Assembly: GCA_963966185.1 (NCBI GenBank)
Contig: CAWZYM010000302.1
Coordinates: forward strand, 214,501 to 278,500
From: Rhabditoides inermis
Lineage: Eukaryota; Nematoda; Chromadorea; Rhabditida; Rhabditidae
DNA length: 64,000 nucleotides
Direction of reading: 5' to 3'
The translations under genes were made by a program, and so were the position numbers. Shown here piece after piece: positions 1 to 12,033 of the stretch (positions are counted from its first letter, which is position 1; every line of letters begins with the position of its first letter). The notes under the pieces were generated by a model that saw only the letters and a program-made list of their open reading frames with translations, ran no database searches and had not been told where the DNA came from.

Positions 1-515
1 TGTAGAAATAATAGTTTTATGTATGTGCTTTTGTTGAATTGAGATGAACCCAAACAGAGCTACTTTACGCTTGTACTTTTCAGAAGAGAATGAATGTCTT
101 TTTGTTGAATTTCGAAGAAATTTTCTTCTTTTTTTGTATTTTAAACAACAAAGATAACAACAACAAAACAACGCGCGTGAACGACTACGCAAATCACAAA
201 CAGTGGGCACATTATCTCGCTCTCCCGCACACATTCCGCATCACGAACCAATGAGCGCGCGGGGGCGGGGCTAGTGAGCGGGCCTTTCAGCGAATCAGCG
301 AACAGCTGCACAACTGACAGACGTGCAGACCTAACCAGCGAACATACTTTTGGATATAAAACTATTGTTTCATGTTTTATTTTTGTTTATAGTTGTTCAA
401 CGGACGATTTAGAAACAAGATCTTGATATAACTCTGAAACAATTATTATTTTAATGATTTACAAGCGATTTTGGCGGCCCTCCGGGCCGAGCGTTTTTGC
501 GCGCCGCTGGATAGG

Positions 516-545
516 ACCCAAACGATCGGCGCTTCGCGCCGATCC
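516..545 (+). repeat. Hairpin ending in CTAAT, possible transposon terminus
   Basis: A 9-bp perfect stem (GATCGGCGC / GCGCCGATC, loop TTC) is followed at once by CTAAT. The same layout, a GC-rich stem then CTAAT, recurs at 45611-45638 and 60823-60849 with other stem sequences. It resembles a Helitron 3' end (CTRR before a host T), but the hairpin sits closer to the end than is usual. Confidence 0.35.
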
Positions 546-687
546 TAATAATTAATTCTGGTATTCTGCGATATACTTATTAGTCGACCCACCACTAGTC
601 TCCATCCGGCGACCTTAACATTCTCCTCCGAAGTACCGCCCGGAACCTGCGCAAAGCTGAAAGAGAGCGATATCTCCTCATTCTTTG

Positions 688-727
<40 letters not shown>

Positions 728-1194
728 TTCGCTCTCTTTCTTTCTCCCATACTCACACTCCCTTGAAGAATGCAATGTAGAAGAGGGACGAGTAGTAGTT
801 GACAAATTGGAACAGGAACACCTGAAATATAACCAATAACCACCATCTCTCAGTTCAAAAACAAAAGAATCCGTGAAAACATTATGATAATCCATTCCAC
901 ATACAGTCCAGGGAATATTTAGTTCCGCCACCACTCCGCTCGGCCGTCGTGCATTTGAAAATTGCGCGCGCGCGAAAGTTTGAATGTGAACTTATTCACG
1001 TGCTCTCGCATGTCCATCGATTTTTGCCGCCTCGCACTCTGCGCTCTCTACTGGCGTCTGACTGATTTGCCCACCCACTGTAGCTTTTTTCACATTGAGA
1101 AAACCACGTCAATTCAAATATGTTTCACTAGCTGATCAAGAATATATGAAATCAAACGATTTCAATGTTTTCCGTCTTTCTCACATCTCACATA

Positions 1195-1372
1195 TAGTGG
1201 GCCCGCAAATGAGTTCCACTCTTTTCACAAGAGACATTAGGGTGGTTAGACAACGATCAGAACTCTTTAAATGATGTTTTCAATTTGACAAAATATTGCG
1301 TGGGTACCCAAGATTGAACACGCGGACGACTGCTTCATAAGCGAACGCGTTACCACTACGCCACTTGGGCAT
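1195..1372 (-). repeat. tRNA-derived SINE, copy 1
   Basis: Read on the minus strand, this begins with a tRNA-like head whose acceptor strands (GCCCAAG and CTTGGGT) still pair. It has an A-box-like GGCGTAGTGGTAACGC and a B-box-like GTTCAATC. A roughly 110-bp body shared with the copies at 16790-17105 and 33750-33928 follows, ending near GCGGGCCCACTA. It lies in the 3'-side intron of the anoctamin gene. Confidence 0.7.
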
Positions 1373-1570
1373 GTGAGAGGAACTGCGAACTAGAGAGATA
1401 AACGGCAAAGACAAATATACTGTGCTATTCGTTAAGTATACGGTAAGCTCAAAATCCACGATAATGTTTTCAACGAAAAATCCTGAGCTAAGTGCGAATC
1501 TATTATAGTCTGGACACTGGCATATGCATCTAAAACGTTCGCTCCCAGTGATACCGTAACCTCTTGATAC

Positions 1571-4500
1571 CTTGAACGTGTAGCTGTTGTCGTAGTCTGC
1601 CTGTGTCCGCGGACACTCCCACTCGGTCAGACGGGCAGCCAGGCGGTTGTAGAACTAAGGAAAAGAAACAATACGGAAACAATTCAAAACAGCCCGGTCA
1701 AAAACTGTTACCATGTTCATCGACATGATGATGCACAGGTTGATGCTGGCACTCGTGCAGCTCACCTGCAAGGAGAGAGGGTGAGATGGAGAGGGGGAGA
1801 GAGAGGGGGGGGAAGGAGAGGGGGGGAGGAAGAAACTCACGAGAATGAAAGCGAACGCGTCGACAGTGTCGTTTCCGAAGGATGAGAGGACGTTGAGTGC
1901 GATCGTGTGGTAGACGACCATTCCAAACACAACAGCCAACACCAGACTGATCTGAAGAAAAACACAAATAGGGAGTTATGGTTACAAGTCAGATGACAGA
2001 AACATTGGATCGAGTTGGAAATCGTTCATTTAATTAACAACTCGATGAAACGTACAAAAGTAAGATAAAAACACATTCTATTAAATTCTCGAAAAACATG
2101 ATTGACTTGTATCTACTTAGTTTAACTTTTTCAACCAAAACAACTAGGTGATGAAACACACAGAAACAACATTTCTATTCAATCAACTCACAAAAAAGAG
2201 GACGGTACTGCCAGCGGCCAGGCAATTGAGCACCTTTTTCTGTCGAGTCAGGTACGGCTCCGGCATCTCAGTAACTGGATTCACTCTGAACGACTACAAT
2301 ATGTATAAAAGAGGACGAAATATTAAAAAAAAACATGACAAAAGTCGATTACACCACAAATGTATACCGTCCTCGTGATGCAAACAAGAAACATATATTT
2401 AACTGACTCAAAAAAAACGCGCGTACCTTGTGGTCTTGACTCGGAACTGGAACTCGGGTCGGACAGTGTCCTCTTCAACCATGAAATCCATCAGACCCCA
2501 CTTCCACGCTACCTGAATGGGAAGTAGTCTCTATCTCTCTCACCCCCTCTCTCTCTCTCTCTCTCTCTCTCCTTCTCTCTCACCTCTGCATGATATCTCT
2601 TCCATCCCTCCAGGAACAGCGTAGCCCATATGGACATGAGAGCAGCAAAGATGACAGTCATTCCGTTGTCGAACAAGAAAGACACCTACAAACCAGAGTA
2701 ACATTACAATTACATCTTTTGCGAGGTTCAGTAGCAGATGGTGCAGCGAAACACATATATGTTTCCAACTGTTGTCAAGCCCTCGCGCATACCTTAGAGT
2801 ATATGCAGCTGTTCTGCAGCTTCTCCATGTCGCAGTACTTGGACGTGCACTGCGGACACACGATCAGGCGAGCACCCGCGCCGTCAGAACCACAGATGTC
2901 GTTGCTGCAACCAATACATGTCATTGTACCATACTCTCCACTCCAGCCTGTTTCATCTCTTACATATCCACAATATGAAAATCAACAACGCAAACATGAG
3001 ATGACGACACAGACACAGCTGAGTGAGCATTCCACTCACCTCACATGGTCTTCGCTCATCCTCATCAGTCCATACACCACCGACAGAACACCCACAAAAG
3101 CCGCCAGGAAGAGAGACTGAAGAGAGAAAGAGAGCGATCAACATTATCATTTTCGATAGCCAGTTCTACATTATCGAACAAAAGACCCTCTGAATACACA
3201 TGCATAGTGAAACACAAATCGAGTGGAAATGCCATATAACACTCGCCCACCTTTGTGTAGTATCCCAGCCACGCAAAGTAGAGGCCCATCTTCGTGCCAA
3301 AGTAGCGTCTGCGAACAGGGGGTATATATAATCTCTATATAATCTCTCGATCAACAAACTATCACTGTAAGGTAACACTTTTTCACTGCATTTAAAACCA
3401 AAAATCAACTGATACACTGGTACAAAAATCTTACTTGATTGAGTCGAGTGGCTGGTACTTGTACCAGCTCCGCCAGCTCGCCCAGTACGTGTACAGCAAC
3501 TCGCGGTGCGTCTTCTCCGACGGAACGAGCATGCGGAAGTGGGGGCGCATCTCCTAAACAGCCACCTCCTCATTCTCTTTGTCAAACCTACAACTATTAA
3601 TTCCATATGTTCGTTCAGTTCGTTGTGTATGGTTACTTCTAGAAAGATTAGAGCACATCGAACAAAGTTTATTTCCATATTGCAAGTTGTTGAATGCACT
3701 GATTTTCTTCTCTACGGCATCATCCTTCTCATTCCACCGCGTATAAAAGCGAGCGGGTCAATTTCGTTAACCACTTTTCTATTCGCGTCTTCAGCAGACG
3801 ACTCCAGCTACTCGTTCTCCCTCTCATCTCCCCTCTCAACTCTCGACATGCCTTCCTCCGAGAAGGACCTCACACTCTCCACAAAGAGCGGCAAGTCCAG
3901 CAAGAAGTGAGCATGCCCTCTTCTCTCCCTCCCTCACACGCCTCCTTCCAGGTCTTCCAAGAAGTCTTCCAAGAGCAAGCGGTCGGTGAAGAAGGTGGAC
4001 AAGTCGCAGCGTCGCGGAAAGGGCAAGGGCAAGAAGGGCAGCAAGTCCAAGTCCAAGTCCAAGTCGTGGACAAAGAGCAACAGCCTCAGCACGGAGGACG
4101 ACAAGGGCAAGAGTGGAAAGGGAAAGAAGGGAGGCAAGAAGGACTCATCGAGGAAGGATGCCAAGAAGGAGATCAAGAAGGATGTGAAGAAAGACGCCAA
4201 GAAGGAGGTCAAGAAGGACAAGTCCTCCAGGTCCATCAAAGCCAAGAAGAGGTAGCCAACACATTCCAGTCTACTGTACTCTACAGTACCCCATTGCAGT
4301 GAGAAGGACGCTGCCAAGGACACGATCCAGCTGTCTTCCGGAAAGAAGAAGTATCGTGTGCAGGTAGCCCGCTTCGCAGCCTGCTCCGCCCTTATCCGTC
4401 AGGTATTGGTATACTGTAATTGCAGTAGCCCGTTTCGTAACTACCGTATTCCAGCAACAAGTCGACAAGAAGCTGATCCGCTCGGTCGACCTGTCTCGCT

Positions 4501-6356
4501 ACGAGGACGGCACTGTCCGCCGCTTCGTTGACTACATCGAGTGCAAGCAGGTACTGTACCTACCGTATCCTACAGTACCCCTCAGATCACCGCGTCCATC
4601 TCGTTCTTCTCTCTGACGGAGCTGCTCAAGCTGGCAAAGATCTTCGTCATGGACGAACTGCTGCAGCAGCTGGAGACGGTTCGATCCCCCCTCCCCCTTC
4701 TTCTCACTCCCTTGCAGTTCGTGCTAGAGCTGTCGTCTCGGTCGGACGAGCTGCTGCTGCAGTCGATCCTTCTGATGAGCGCCGTTCCCCTGTCTGTGCC
4801 GACCGAGCAGCGCGTGCTGGCCAACGCCGCCAAGAACGTGCTCTCCCTCGCCAAGCACCCCTCATTCAAACACGTCTCCATCGACACCGCCGCCACCCTC
4901 TTCGCCAGGTGAGACTGCCGGCCAATGGCTCCCTCCCTCACCCCTCCTAGGTGTGACCTGTCGGTGCGCTGCGAGCTGGACACAGTCGACTGCATGCTGG
5001 TGTACCTGGCGGGGCAGTCGGCCCCCGCCTCGGCCGCCCGCTCCCTCTTCCCCCTCGTTCGCGGCGCACAGCTCGCCGACCACCACCGCGACGCCGTCTA
5101 CTCGCGCATCGCCGAACTCGGATTCCCCAAAGAGGTACTGTATGCCATGCATACTGTATGTACAGTAGTATAGGTGGGCAATGCGGCGCGGATCGCGTTC
5201 GCGTGCGGCAACCATCGTCGCGTGTGCGCCATCCGCCAGCACACTGACATGGCGCTGTCTCGGTGCGGAATGATGGGCGACAAGAAGAGGGGAGAAGCGG
5301 TCAACATGAATCTGTGAGTGCACTCTCCACTGGCTGTCAACCTCTCTCTTCCTCTCCAGGTCCAACCCTCGTTCCGGCTGTCAGTTCCGCGGGGCGGCAT
5401 CTGGTGTGTACGGGATCAACCTGGCTGGCAGCGGCGGCAGCAGCAGCAAGAGGGGCGACAACGCGAGTGAGAGGACGCGTCGGATGGAGCCGAGTGGAGT
5501 GCACGGAATGGAGGCGAGCAAGAAGGGATCAGGCGAGAGCGCCTCCGCCGACAACAGCGTCTCCTCGCACAAGAGCGGAAAGGCGCGCGGAGGAAAGAGC
5601 AAGAGAGACAGGGCAGACAAGGGGGTCATGTGAGTGCACTGCTCTCTCCTTCCCACACGATGGACTTGCTCAGGAAGAAGCTGATGACCAAGCTGTCCGG
5701 GTCGATTGAGACCAACGAGGAGACCAAGTCGACCAAGAGTGGAAAGAGCAGCAAGAAGAGCAAGAGTGCGTCCCCCCCCTCTCTCTCTTTCATTCCTCTC
5801 ATTTCTCATTAGATTCATCTCTCTCATTTCAGAAGAGGACCCTTCGTCGCGTCGTCTTTCGGAGAAGAAGTCCGCGCACGAGTCTGCCATCAAGCAAGCA
5901 CGCAAGGACAAGAAGAAGAAGACACAGTAGAGAGAGAGCAGTAATCGAGTCGAATACAGTAGATACAAACATTCAAACACTTCAACATTTGAGACACGAA
6001 AAGAACAAGCTATACTAACCACTCGTGAATAAACAGAATATGCTTACGTGTTTCAAATGGTACATAATACCATGTGTTTCAAATGGTACATAATACCATG
6101 TGTTTCAAATGGTACATAATACCATGTGTTTCAAATGGTACATAACGGGCTTGTCAGTATCTGTGTCACTCACATGGTGTAGGGGGAAGGCACCGGTGTA
6201 TGTTCCATTTGAGAGGAGGCGACCAATGCCTATCCGATAGTACTCGTCTCGAACAGCGTTCGGAGGAGCGTAGTGCGCTCTAAAAGGAATGCCGTGACAT
6301 GGTTAATCTAATTCTCAACAGTGCAGTGCAAGAAAAGATCATTCATTATTTCATTT

Positions 6357-6390
<34 letters not shown>

Positions 6391-7213
6391 TGTCACCCCA
6401 CCTTCTGAGCAGATCATGCACCATGCGACTCCTCTCCGCCGATGGAAACAGCATGGCCTGATTGTCCCAGTTGAGGAAACTGCAAACGCAACTCATGTTT
6501 AAAGCCGCACACATTTTTACAAAGATACTGAACCACGTCTTGTATCGCTAGTCGCTCTCCTTCCCCCTCCCTCACTACCCACATCCTCCTCCGATCGCTG
6601 CTGTATGGCCGCGTGAAGTAGTCGGGCTCGTCCAGAAGATTCGCAGCCTGCAACATACCTCACACTATTACTCAAACGAATTTGAGCACTGTACTACAAC
6701 CGCACATGATATTACTGAAAGTATCAGCACGCTGGGAACATTCCACACATTCAAAAAACTAATGACGATGGAAAAAACGGAAACAATCAAACAATATGTT
6801 CCACGTCAAACACCCACTAGCATGTGGAGGAAATAATTCACGGATTATGTTCCGTTGCCCTACCTTCACCCACCCTATCATCGATACTGAGCCACTTGAG
6901 TCGCGAGAGCAGACGGTCGAACACTCCCGGCAGGACAGTGTTGCGGCGCTCCTGCAAGAACACACATGCGATAGATCACATCGAATACGTTCCAAGCTAT
7001 AGATGAAAGCTACCCCACTGTAAATGTTCTAATGAATGATTCACCCACGTCGAAACAAAATAATTATATAATACACAAACTGTTATGATCAATGATCATA
7101 ACATAACATGACCCAAAAGAAAACGAAAAAACGCACCTCTCTGGCGACGTCGCTCTGCTGCACGGGCAGCTTCACCTGCAGACAGATCTCTCTCTCTCCC
7201 TCCCTCTCTCTCT

Positions 7214-7254
<41 letters not shown>

Positions 7255-9560
7255 TCTCTCTCTGTACTTCCCCCCTCCTCGCCCCTCTCTCTCCTTCCCT
7301 CCCTCCCTCCCCTTCTCCCTCCTCCCCTCCCCCACCCCCATGATGGCCGCCTGCTTCTCCAGCACGGCGAACGGCGCGTGCACTAGCACGTAGCGGATCT
7401 TCGACGCCACACCCTGAAGGCAAGTTGGAATAGGGAACAAATATCACTTCACAGATACTCAGACAACATCAGACTCTCAGGCACAGGATACTGGTCTCAG
7501 TGGTCACTGGTCTCACTGCCCAAATGCGGTCAATAATAAATTCGCTTACATTTGTCTTCATTAGCTGATTCAATCAAGGATTGTCTTATTGGAAAACCAG
7601 ATAATTGATAATTATAATCTTAACAATATGTTGGCTGAGTAACACATCCCCCTCCCTGCCCCCACCCACCCCCTGGTCGCACGAGTGCTGCGCGTGCTCC
7701 TCCAACTCAAGGCCCATCGTCTGAATACACGAATGACATGTATACAACAAGAACAACAAAGTATCTTACCTCGAGATTGTTCTGGTAGCAAACTCGTCTC
7801 TCCCGTCTCTTCTCAGCAACTGATACCTTCCGACCCGACTGACCAGACTGCAAAAAAAGGGAAACCATCATGTACAAGTGTATAGATCAGAGTGTTGTCT
7901 AGGCTACAGGCTAGCGTTATATCTCTCGCAACTCTCTTATAATAGAACTCAAAATCATCATACACACTCTCGTCACCATGTAATAATTGCAAGCGTGGAG
8001 CTGAAAGTCATGCAATCGGATTGAAAACTACAGAAAACGATGAGAAGTTAGTGACTCACCTCTGTATCGAGATCATCCTAATATATCATGGAAAATACAC
8101 GAAACTATGAGAATTGGTTGACTGGTCTCTCTCCCCTTTCCCCACCTCCGGATCGGGCGTCTCCGGCCGACTGCCGTTGTCCCTCTCTGTCTCGCTGCTC
8201 CCACTCCCTCCCTCCTCCCCATCCTCGTACACCAGCACGTAGTCAACCTGCACAACACTTGTTCACTCTCTTTCTCTCATCAGCCATGGTCATCAAAATG
8301 CATAATCAAGATGCATACGTTTTCTCTTACTGTCGTTTCCTTTCGGGTGTGGTTGGCTACAGTCAGTGCATACGTCACGCGTCACCTGCTCTTCTCTCAA
8401 TTATCCCACCCTTCTTTATATCACACATCCATCGAATACCCATCCATCACGTATCATCTCAATCATCAAGTTTCATCACGTGCCGACCTACGTCTCGAGC
8501 AAGTATGCCATTTCTGAAAGAGGTGTGGGAAAAGAAGCAAAATCGCGCGAACTGATAAATTCCAACGTCAACACAAATTACCGGACCGTATACTGACCAA
8601 TAAAGAAACATCACAAAGTGAATTCGTACTCACGTATCGCTTGCCGTCGGCGAAGTAGCAGCCAGGGTCGAACTCCATCTTGGCGGCGTCGATCCGGTCG
8701 GGGTGCTGGTGCTGAACACGGAAACAGTCTCTCTCTCCCCCCCTCTCTCTCCCCCCCTCTCTCTCTCTTCCTCCCCCCCCCCCTCTCTCTCCCTTCCCTC
8801 TCATTGTCTCTCCCTCCTTCTCCCCACTCACCGAGAACTTTTTGCTCGTCTCCAGTTCCTTATTTTTACCCGCGTCCTTCCCAGTGTAGTTCAACTCGAT
8901 TTCGATATCCTGAAACAAATATATATATAATACAACTTTCATTCTTTCATAGTCATAATTTATTGCAAGGTCTCACAAATAGCCAATTATTACGAATCGA
9001 CCATTTGCATCCAATGAATATTCTGATCAGCATCACCATAAACATCAGAATGCAATGAATATAATGAGTAACTGAGAAAGAACATACGCGAGAAAAGAAT
9101 ATCCATTTTACCCTCCACAACATACAGTCTGCTGACAATCAGTGCCCTTGAATCTACTTTCTTTTCCACAAATCTCAAATCCCGCCTAAATCGCCCTAAC
9201 ACTGATTGCTTGTGCGCTTCTTGTCTAACAGTGCATAAGAAATACTGCTTCAATCCTACTGATATTGACGCAAGAAGGTTGGCAGAAATAGAATATCCTA
9301 ACCTAATTAACAATTAGCAGCACGAACATGATCAAAACATCACCGACACCGATTACAAATTCTTCATTTCTGTCCCCTGTCCGCAAGAGTACTCGAGTTA
9401 CAAAAAAAGAACATAACAATACACAATCATAATTGGAAACAAAACATTGCCTCACCCGTCCGAGGTTTCTCCTCCAGTCTCCTTCTCCCGTGCCCGCCTC
9501 TCCAGACCCACGCCTGGCTGAGCCGTTGCCGCGCGAGCTCTCCAACACTGATGTACTCAT
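1571..9560 (-). CDS. Anoctamin (TMEM16) channel/scramblase, 3' end outside window
   Basis: This encodes an anoctamin, a family of ten-helix membrane proteins acting as calcium-activated chloride channels or lipid scramblases. Read from 9560 (MSTSVLESS...), exons lie near 9454-9560, 8830-8912, 8637-8706, 8150-8246, 7760-7845, 7680-7722, 7340-7414, 7138-7178, 6863-6951, 6585-6648, 6403-6479, 6174-6279, 3435-3553, 3251-3308, 3040-3116, 2793-2904, 2584-2685, 2427-2512, 2192-2285, 1841-1951, 1712-1765 and 1571-1654. Family hallmarks include DGKRY...VDYVLVYE, the IHAPF-like [63 protein letters not shown] and [20 protein letters not shown]. The conserved region after TYTFK (last helices) is missing and must lie left of position 1. 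The start is the first in-frame Met in the most upstream recognisable exon; non-coding exons further up are possible. The paralog group (ANO1/2, 3/4/9, 5/6, 8 or 10) was not resolved. Confidence 0.93.
2530..2581. repeat. CT microsatellite
   Basis: An intronic CT/CTCC tract of about 50 bp within the anoctamin gene. Confidence 0.85.
3741..3757 (+). promoter_or_regulatory. TATA-box core promoter of the nested BTB-like gene
   Basis: GTATAAAAGCGAGCGGG lies 107 bp upstream of the ATG at 3848 and inside an anoctamin intron, on the opposite strand. The arrangement TAAAAG-N-GAGCGGG recurs at 41022-41036 before the other nested gene of the window. A pyrimidine-rich stretch ending CTTCAG lies between the TATA box and the ATG and could serve as a trans-splice acceptor. 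Confidence 0.65.
3848..5930 (+). CDS. Lysine-rich protein with BTB/POZ-like core, nested in anoctamin intron
   Basis: The exons join cleanly at about 3848-3906, 3952-4252, 4300-4401, 4455-4550, 4586-4678, 4718-4908, 4951-5132, 5174-5313, 5361-5629, 5672-5766 and 5833-5930. The protein has three parts. A K/S-rich, low-complexity N-terminus is full of KKxxKKD and SKSKSK runs. A globular middle begins [20 protein letters not shown] and continues through [40 protein letters not shown] and [15 protein letters not shown], which looks like a BTB/Skp1-type fold followed by a BACK-like helical part. The tail is S/K-rich. The whole gene lies within the intron 3554-6173 of the anoctamin gene, on the other strand, and has its own TATA box. 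Very basic tails suggest nucleic-acid or chromatin binding; that is inference. The BTB call rests on pattern similarity. Confidence 0.8.
6048..6146. repeat. Tandem repeat, four copies of about 27 bp
   Basis: Four nearly identical units of GTGTTTCAAATGGTACATAA plus TACCAT lie head to tail. They sit just after the nested BTB-like gene and before an anoctamin exon, within the same intron. Confidence 0.9.
6358..6387. repeat. GA microsatellite
   Basis: A pure GA run of about 30 bp in an anoctamin intron. Confidence 0.9.
7183..7335. repeat. CT/CCCT-rich low-complexity tract
   Basis: About 150 bp of CT dinucleotides passing into CCCTCC-rich sequence, between two anoctamin exons. Frames running through it on both strands are artefacts of the repeat. 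Confidence 0.85.
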
Positions 9561-10975
9561 CGTACGCTCCGTATCATTACCTAAATACGTATAGCAGTAT
9601 AGCAAATTCCAACAAGCAAATTACATCAACTTGATGAAATGATTACCTAGTGGACGCACCGCGATCAATACGCACGCAGTATCTTCGCGCATCTTATCAA
9701 AATATCGCACGCAAGAGTAATCGAATGATTCACACCATGTATGGAAAACGATGGAGCGAGAGATGGGCTAATACAGGTCTCGCTAACCGCTTTCCACAAC
9801 GCCAGTTTTGTTGAATACAAGAAAGCAGGAGAAATCAGTTGGAATTCGTGCTGATACTGTGATACTGTTACGTAAAAGTAGATCAGTTCTATACACAGAA
9901 ATTCGTCGTAGTAAAACTGAATTTGACCGACGCGACTGATTCGCGAAATCGACGTGCGAAGAAAAGAGAAAGATGGGGGGAGAGAGAGAGAGAGAGAGCT
10001 CGCTCTTGTCATAGTCGTGTAACAAGTAGAGAACATGAACTCGATGAAGTATATATATATATATATTGAAGGCATTGGTGCACAAAGAAATTAACATTCT
10101 CCTGTGAGCGATGCGTATTTCTATCGATTTTCGCGATCAGCCGTGCGAGAACCCATGTGTTCAAGATTGAGAGATGAGAGAGAAGAAAGACACATGAATG
10201 CCACACTTTCATTTCTCTCTCTCTATCTCTCTCTATCTCTCTTTCTTTCTATCTCTCGCTCTCTCAAGGGTGAAAGAGATAATAGTGAGAGATCAAGGAA
10301 AATGGGAAGAAACTACCTCCAGCCTACCAGAAAAATAAAGGCAGTGAGGACGGAAAAAACAGAACAACAAATAGCAGACAGCTGTTCTGTTCATCGAATG
10401 AACACGCACTGCACATCACAGTGACCACGGAGTGAATCAAATGAACAATAGTACATACATGTTCACACAACGCCACTTCGCAATCGCAAAGCAAATCATC
10501 ATTCATGATCTTATAACTTCTAACAATTCCCGATACGAACGCTTCACAAATAGAAAAGAGCTCAGCGCATGAAATAATTGGTTGATTGGCATCGCCGAAC
10601 AGATTTATCAGTTGACAGCGCGATCAAAGAAATGCATAAACACCAATAAAACCGACCCGGTGTGCTTTGAGTCAGCGGCTCATACTCGTGCGGTAGATTC
10701 GGCATCTGCAAACAATTCAAATGGAATGGACAAATGAAAACCACCCACCTTAGATGGCAATAACTCTTCTAGTTGCCAGCAATACAATCAACGCGTTAGC
10801 ACATAGTTGCGCAACTGAAATCATAAATACATTGTTACCAATTATAGAAAAATAGAATATAAACAAACACGGAACCACACTTGAAACGTGAGAGTGCCAC
10901 GGATGAAAGAAAGGGAATCGGCAAACAGACTGAAGGAGAGGCGAGAGATCCGCGCAATTTGAGAGGTGCGAGTGC

Positions 10976-11042
<67 letters not shown>

Positions 11043-12033
11043 GAGAAAGAGAGAGAGAGACTTGTATATTTTCTCTCTGTTCGTCCAGCGCTGTTCCTAA
11101 TTCCTCCTTCAGGAAAACCAATTCACATTCATGAAAAGAGCCTTTTGAATACATCAATAAAATATCGCGGAAGCGTTTATCATTGTCGCTAATCTAATTC
11201 ATATGTGTGAACTACTCACTATCGATCGAACCCGCTGTTAGAGCCAATGCTACATTCATTCGACCATTTCGCTCAATCTATCACAGATTGCTCACTGATA
11301 GCAGCACTTTACTGTTGCAATCTGTACGCTAAACCGCGAAAAGCTACAGCGTTCAGCGAGAAACACATCGATAGAATAGGCACGGAGCAACACAATCGGG
11401 CTATCTCTATCTCTCACTTTTGCAAAAAGGGCATGCTCTCACTGCGCGCTCACTGCTATGCAAGCACGCATGCCCAGCCGTCGTTTTTCTATCGCTCAAT
11501 GTCGATATCGGAGGGCTTGGACCCACACATACACACACACAACGCATACCAACCACTCACTAACCTAGAAACATTCTACAAACAACCTGCCGATAGAATC
11601 GATAACACACTAGTCCAGTCAGCCAAGAGCCAAGGTAAGCGGCAGTGAGAGAGTGAGAGAGATATAAACAAGAAAACACTAGAAATCAGAAACATAGAAA
11701 CATTTAAAACTGCGATATTATTGTACGGTCAAAACCAGAACTAAAAATGGGAAAATAACACAAAAATGTTGATTTTCAATATTTATCTTGATACAAATCA
11801 ACCAAAATCCTCGCCCGCCTGCAACAATACGCTCAAACAAACAAGACAGAAACAAAACAACCACAACATGTCTTATAAATTATTCGAATTTAGTAATTTT
11901 AACGTAAAAGAGAAAATAGATCAGATAGATACAAAGCACGAGATACATTCAATTCGCCGGAAATGACATACATAACATGAATCAGATAAGCGCGCAGAGG
12001 TACCGTACATCGAGGATACTGTAGATGGTGCTT
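9561..12033. other. Intergenic, no gene seen
   Basis: This lies between the anoctamin start and the SF3A3 stop codon, and presumably contains the anoctamin promoter and possible 5' UTR exons. GA or TA repeats occur near 9979-10000, 10051-10068, 10216-10263 and 10980-11060. Several short frames exist, but none has a recognisable domain or convincing splice structure. Confidence 0.5.
10980..11060. repeat. GA microsatellite
   Basis: About 80 bp of GA with occasional AAAG interruptions. Confidence 0.95.

Larger units (their letters stand above)
1..1560. other. Presumed anoctamin intron, no coding exon recognised
   Basis: No exon matching the rest of the anoctamin is visible here, so this is probably part of a long intron leading to C-terminal exons beyond the window. 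It holds a GC-rich hairpin near 520-545, a TC microsatellite at about 690-741 and a tRNA-derived repeat at 1195-1372. A minus-strand frame at 545-934 has no recognisable domain and runs through the microsatellite. Confidence 0.5.
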
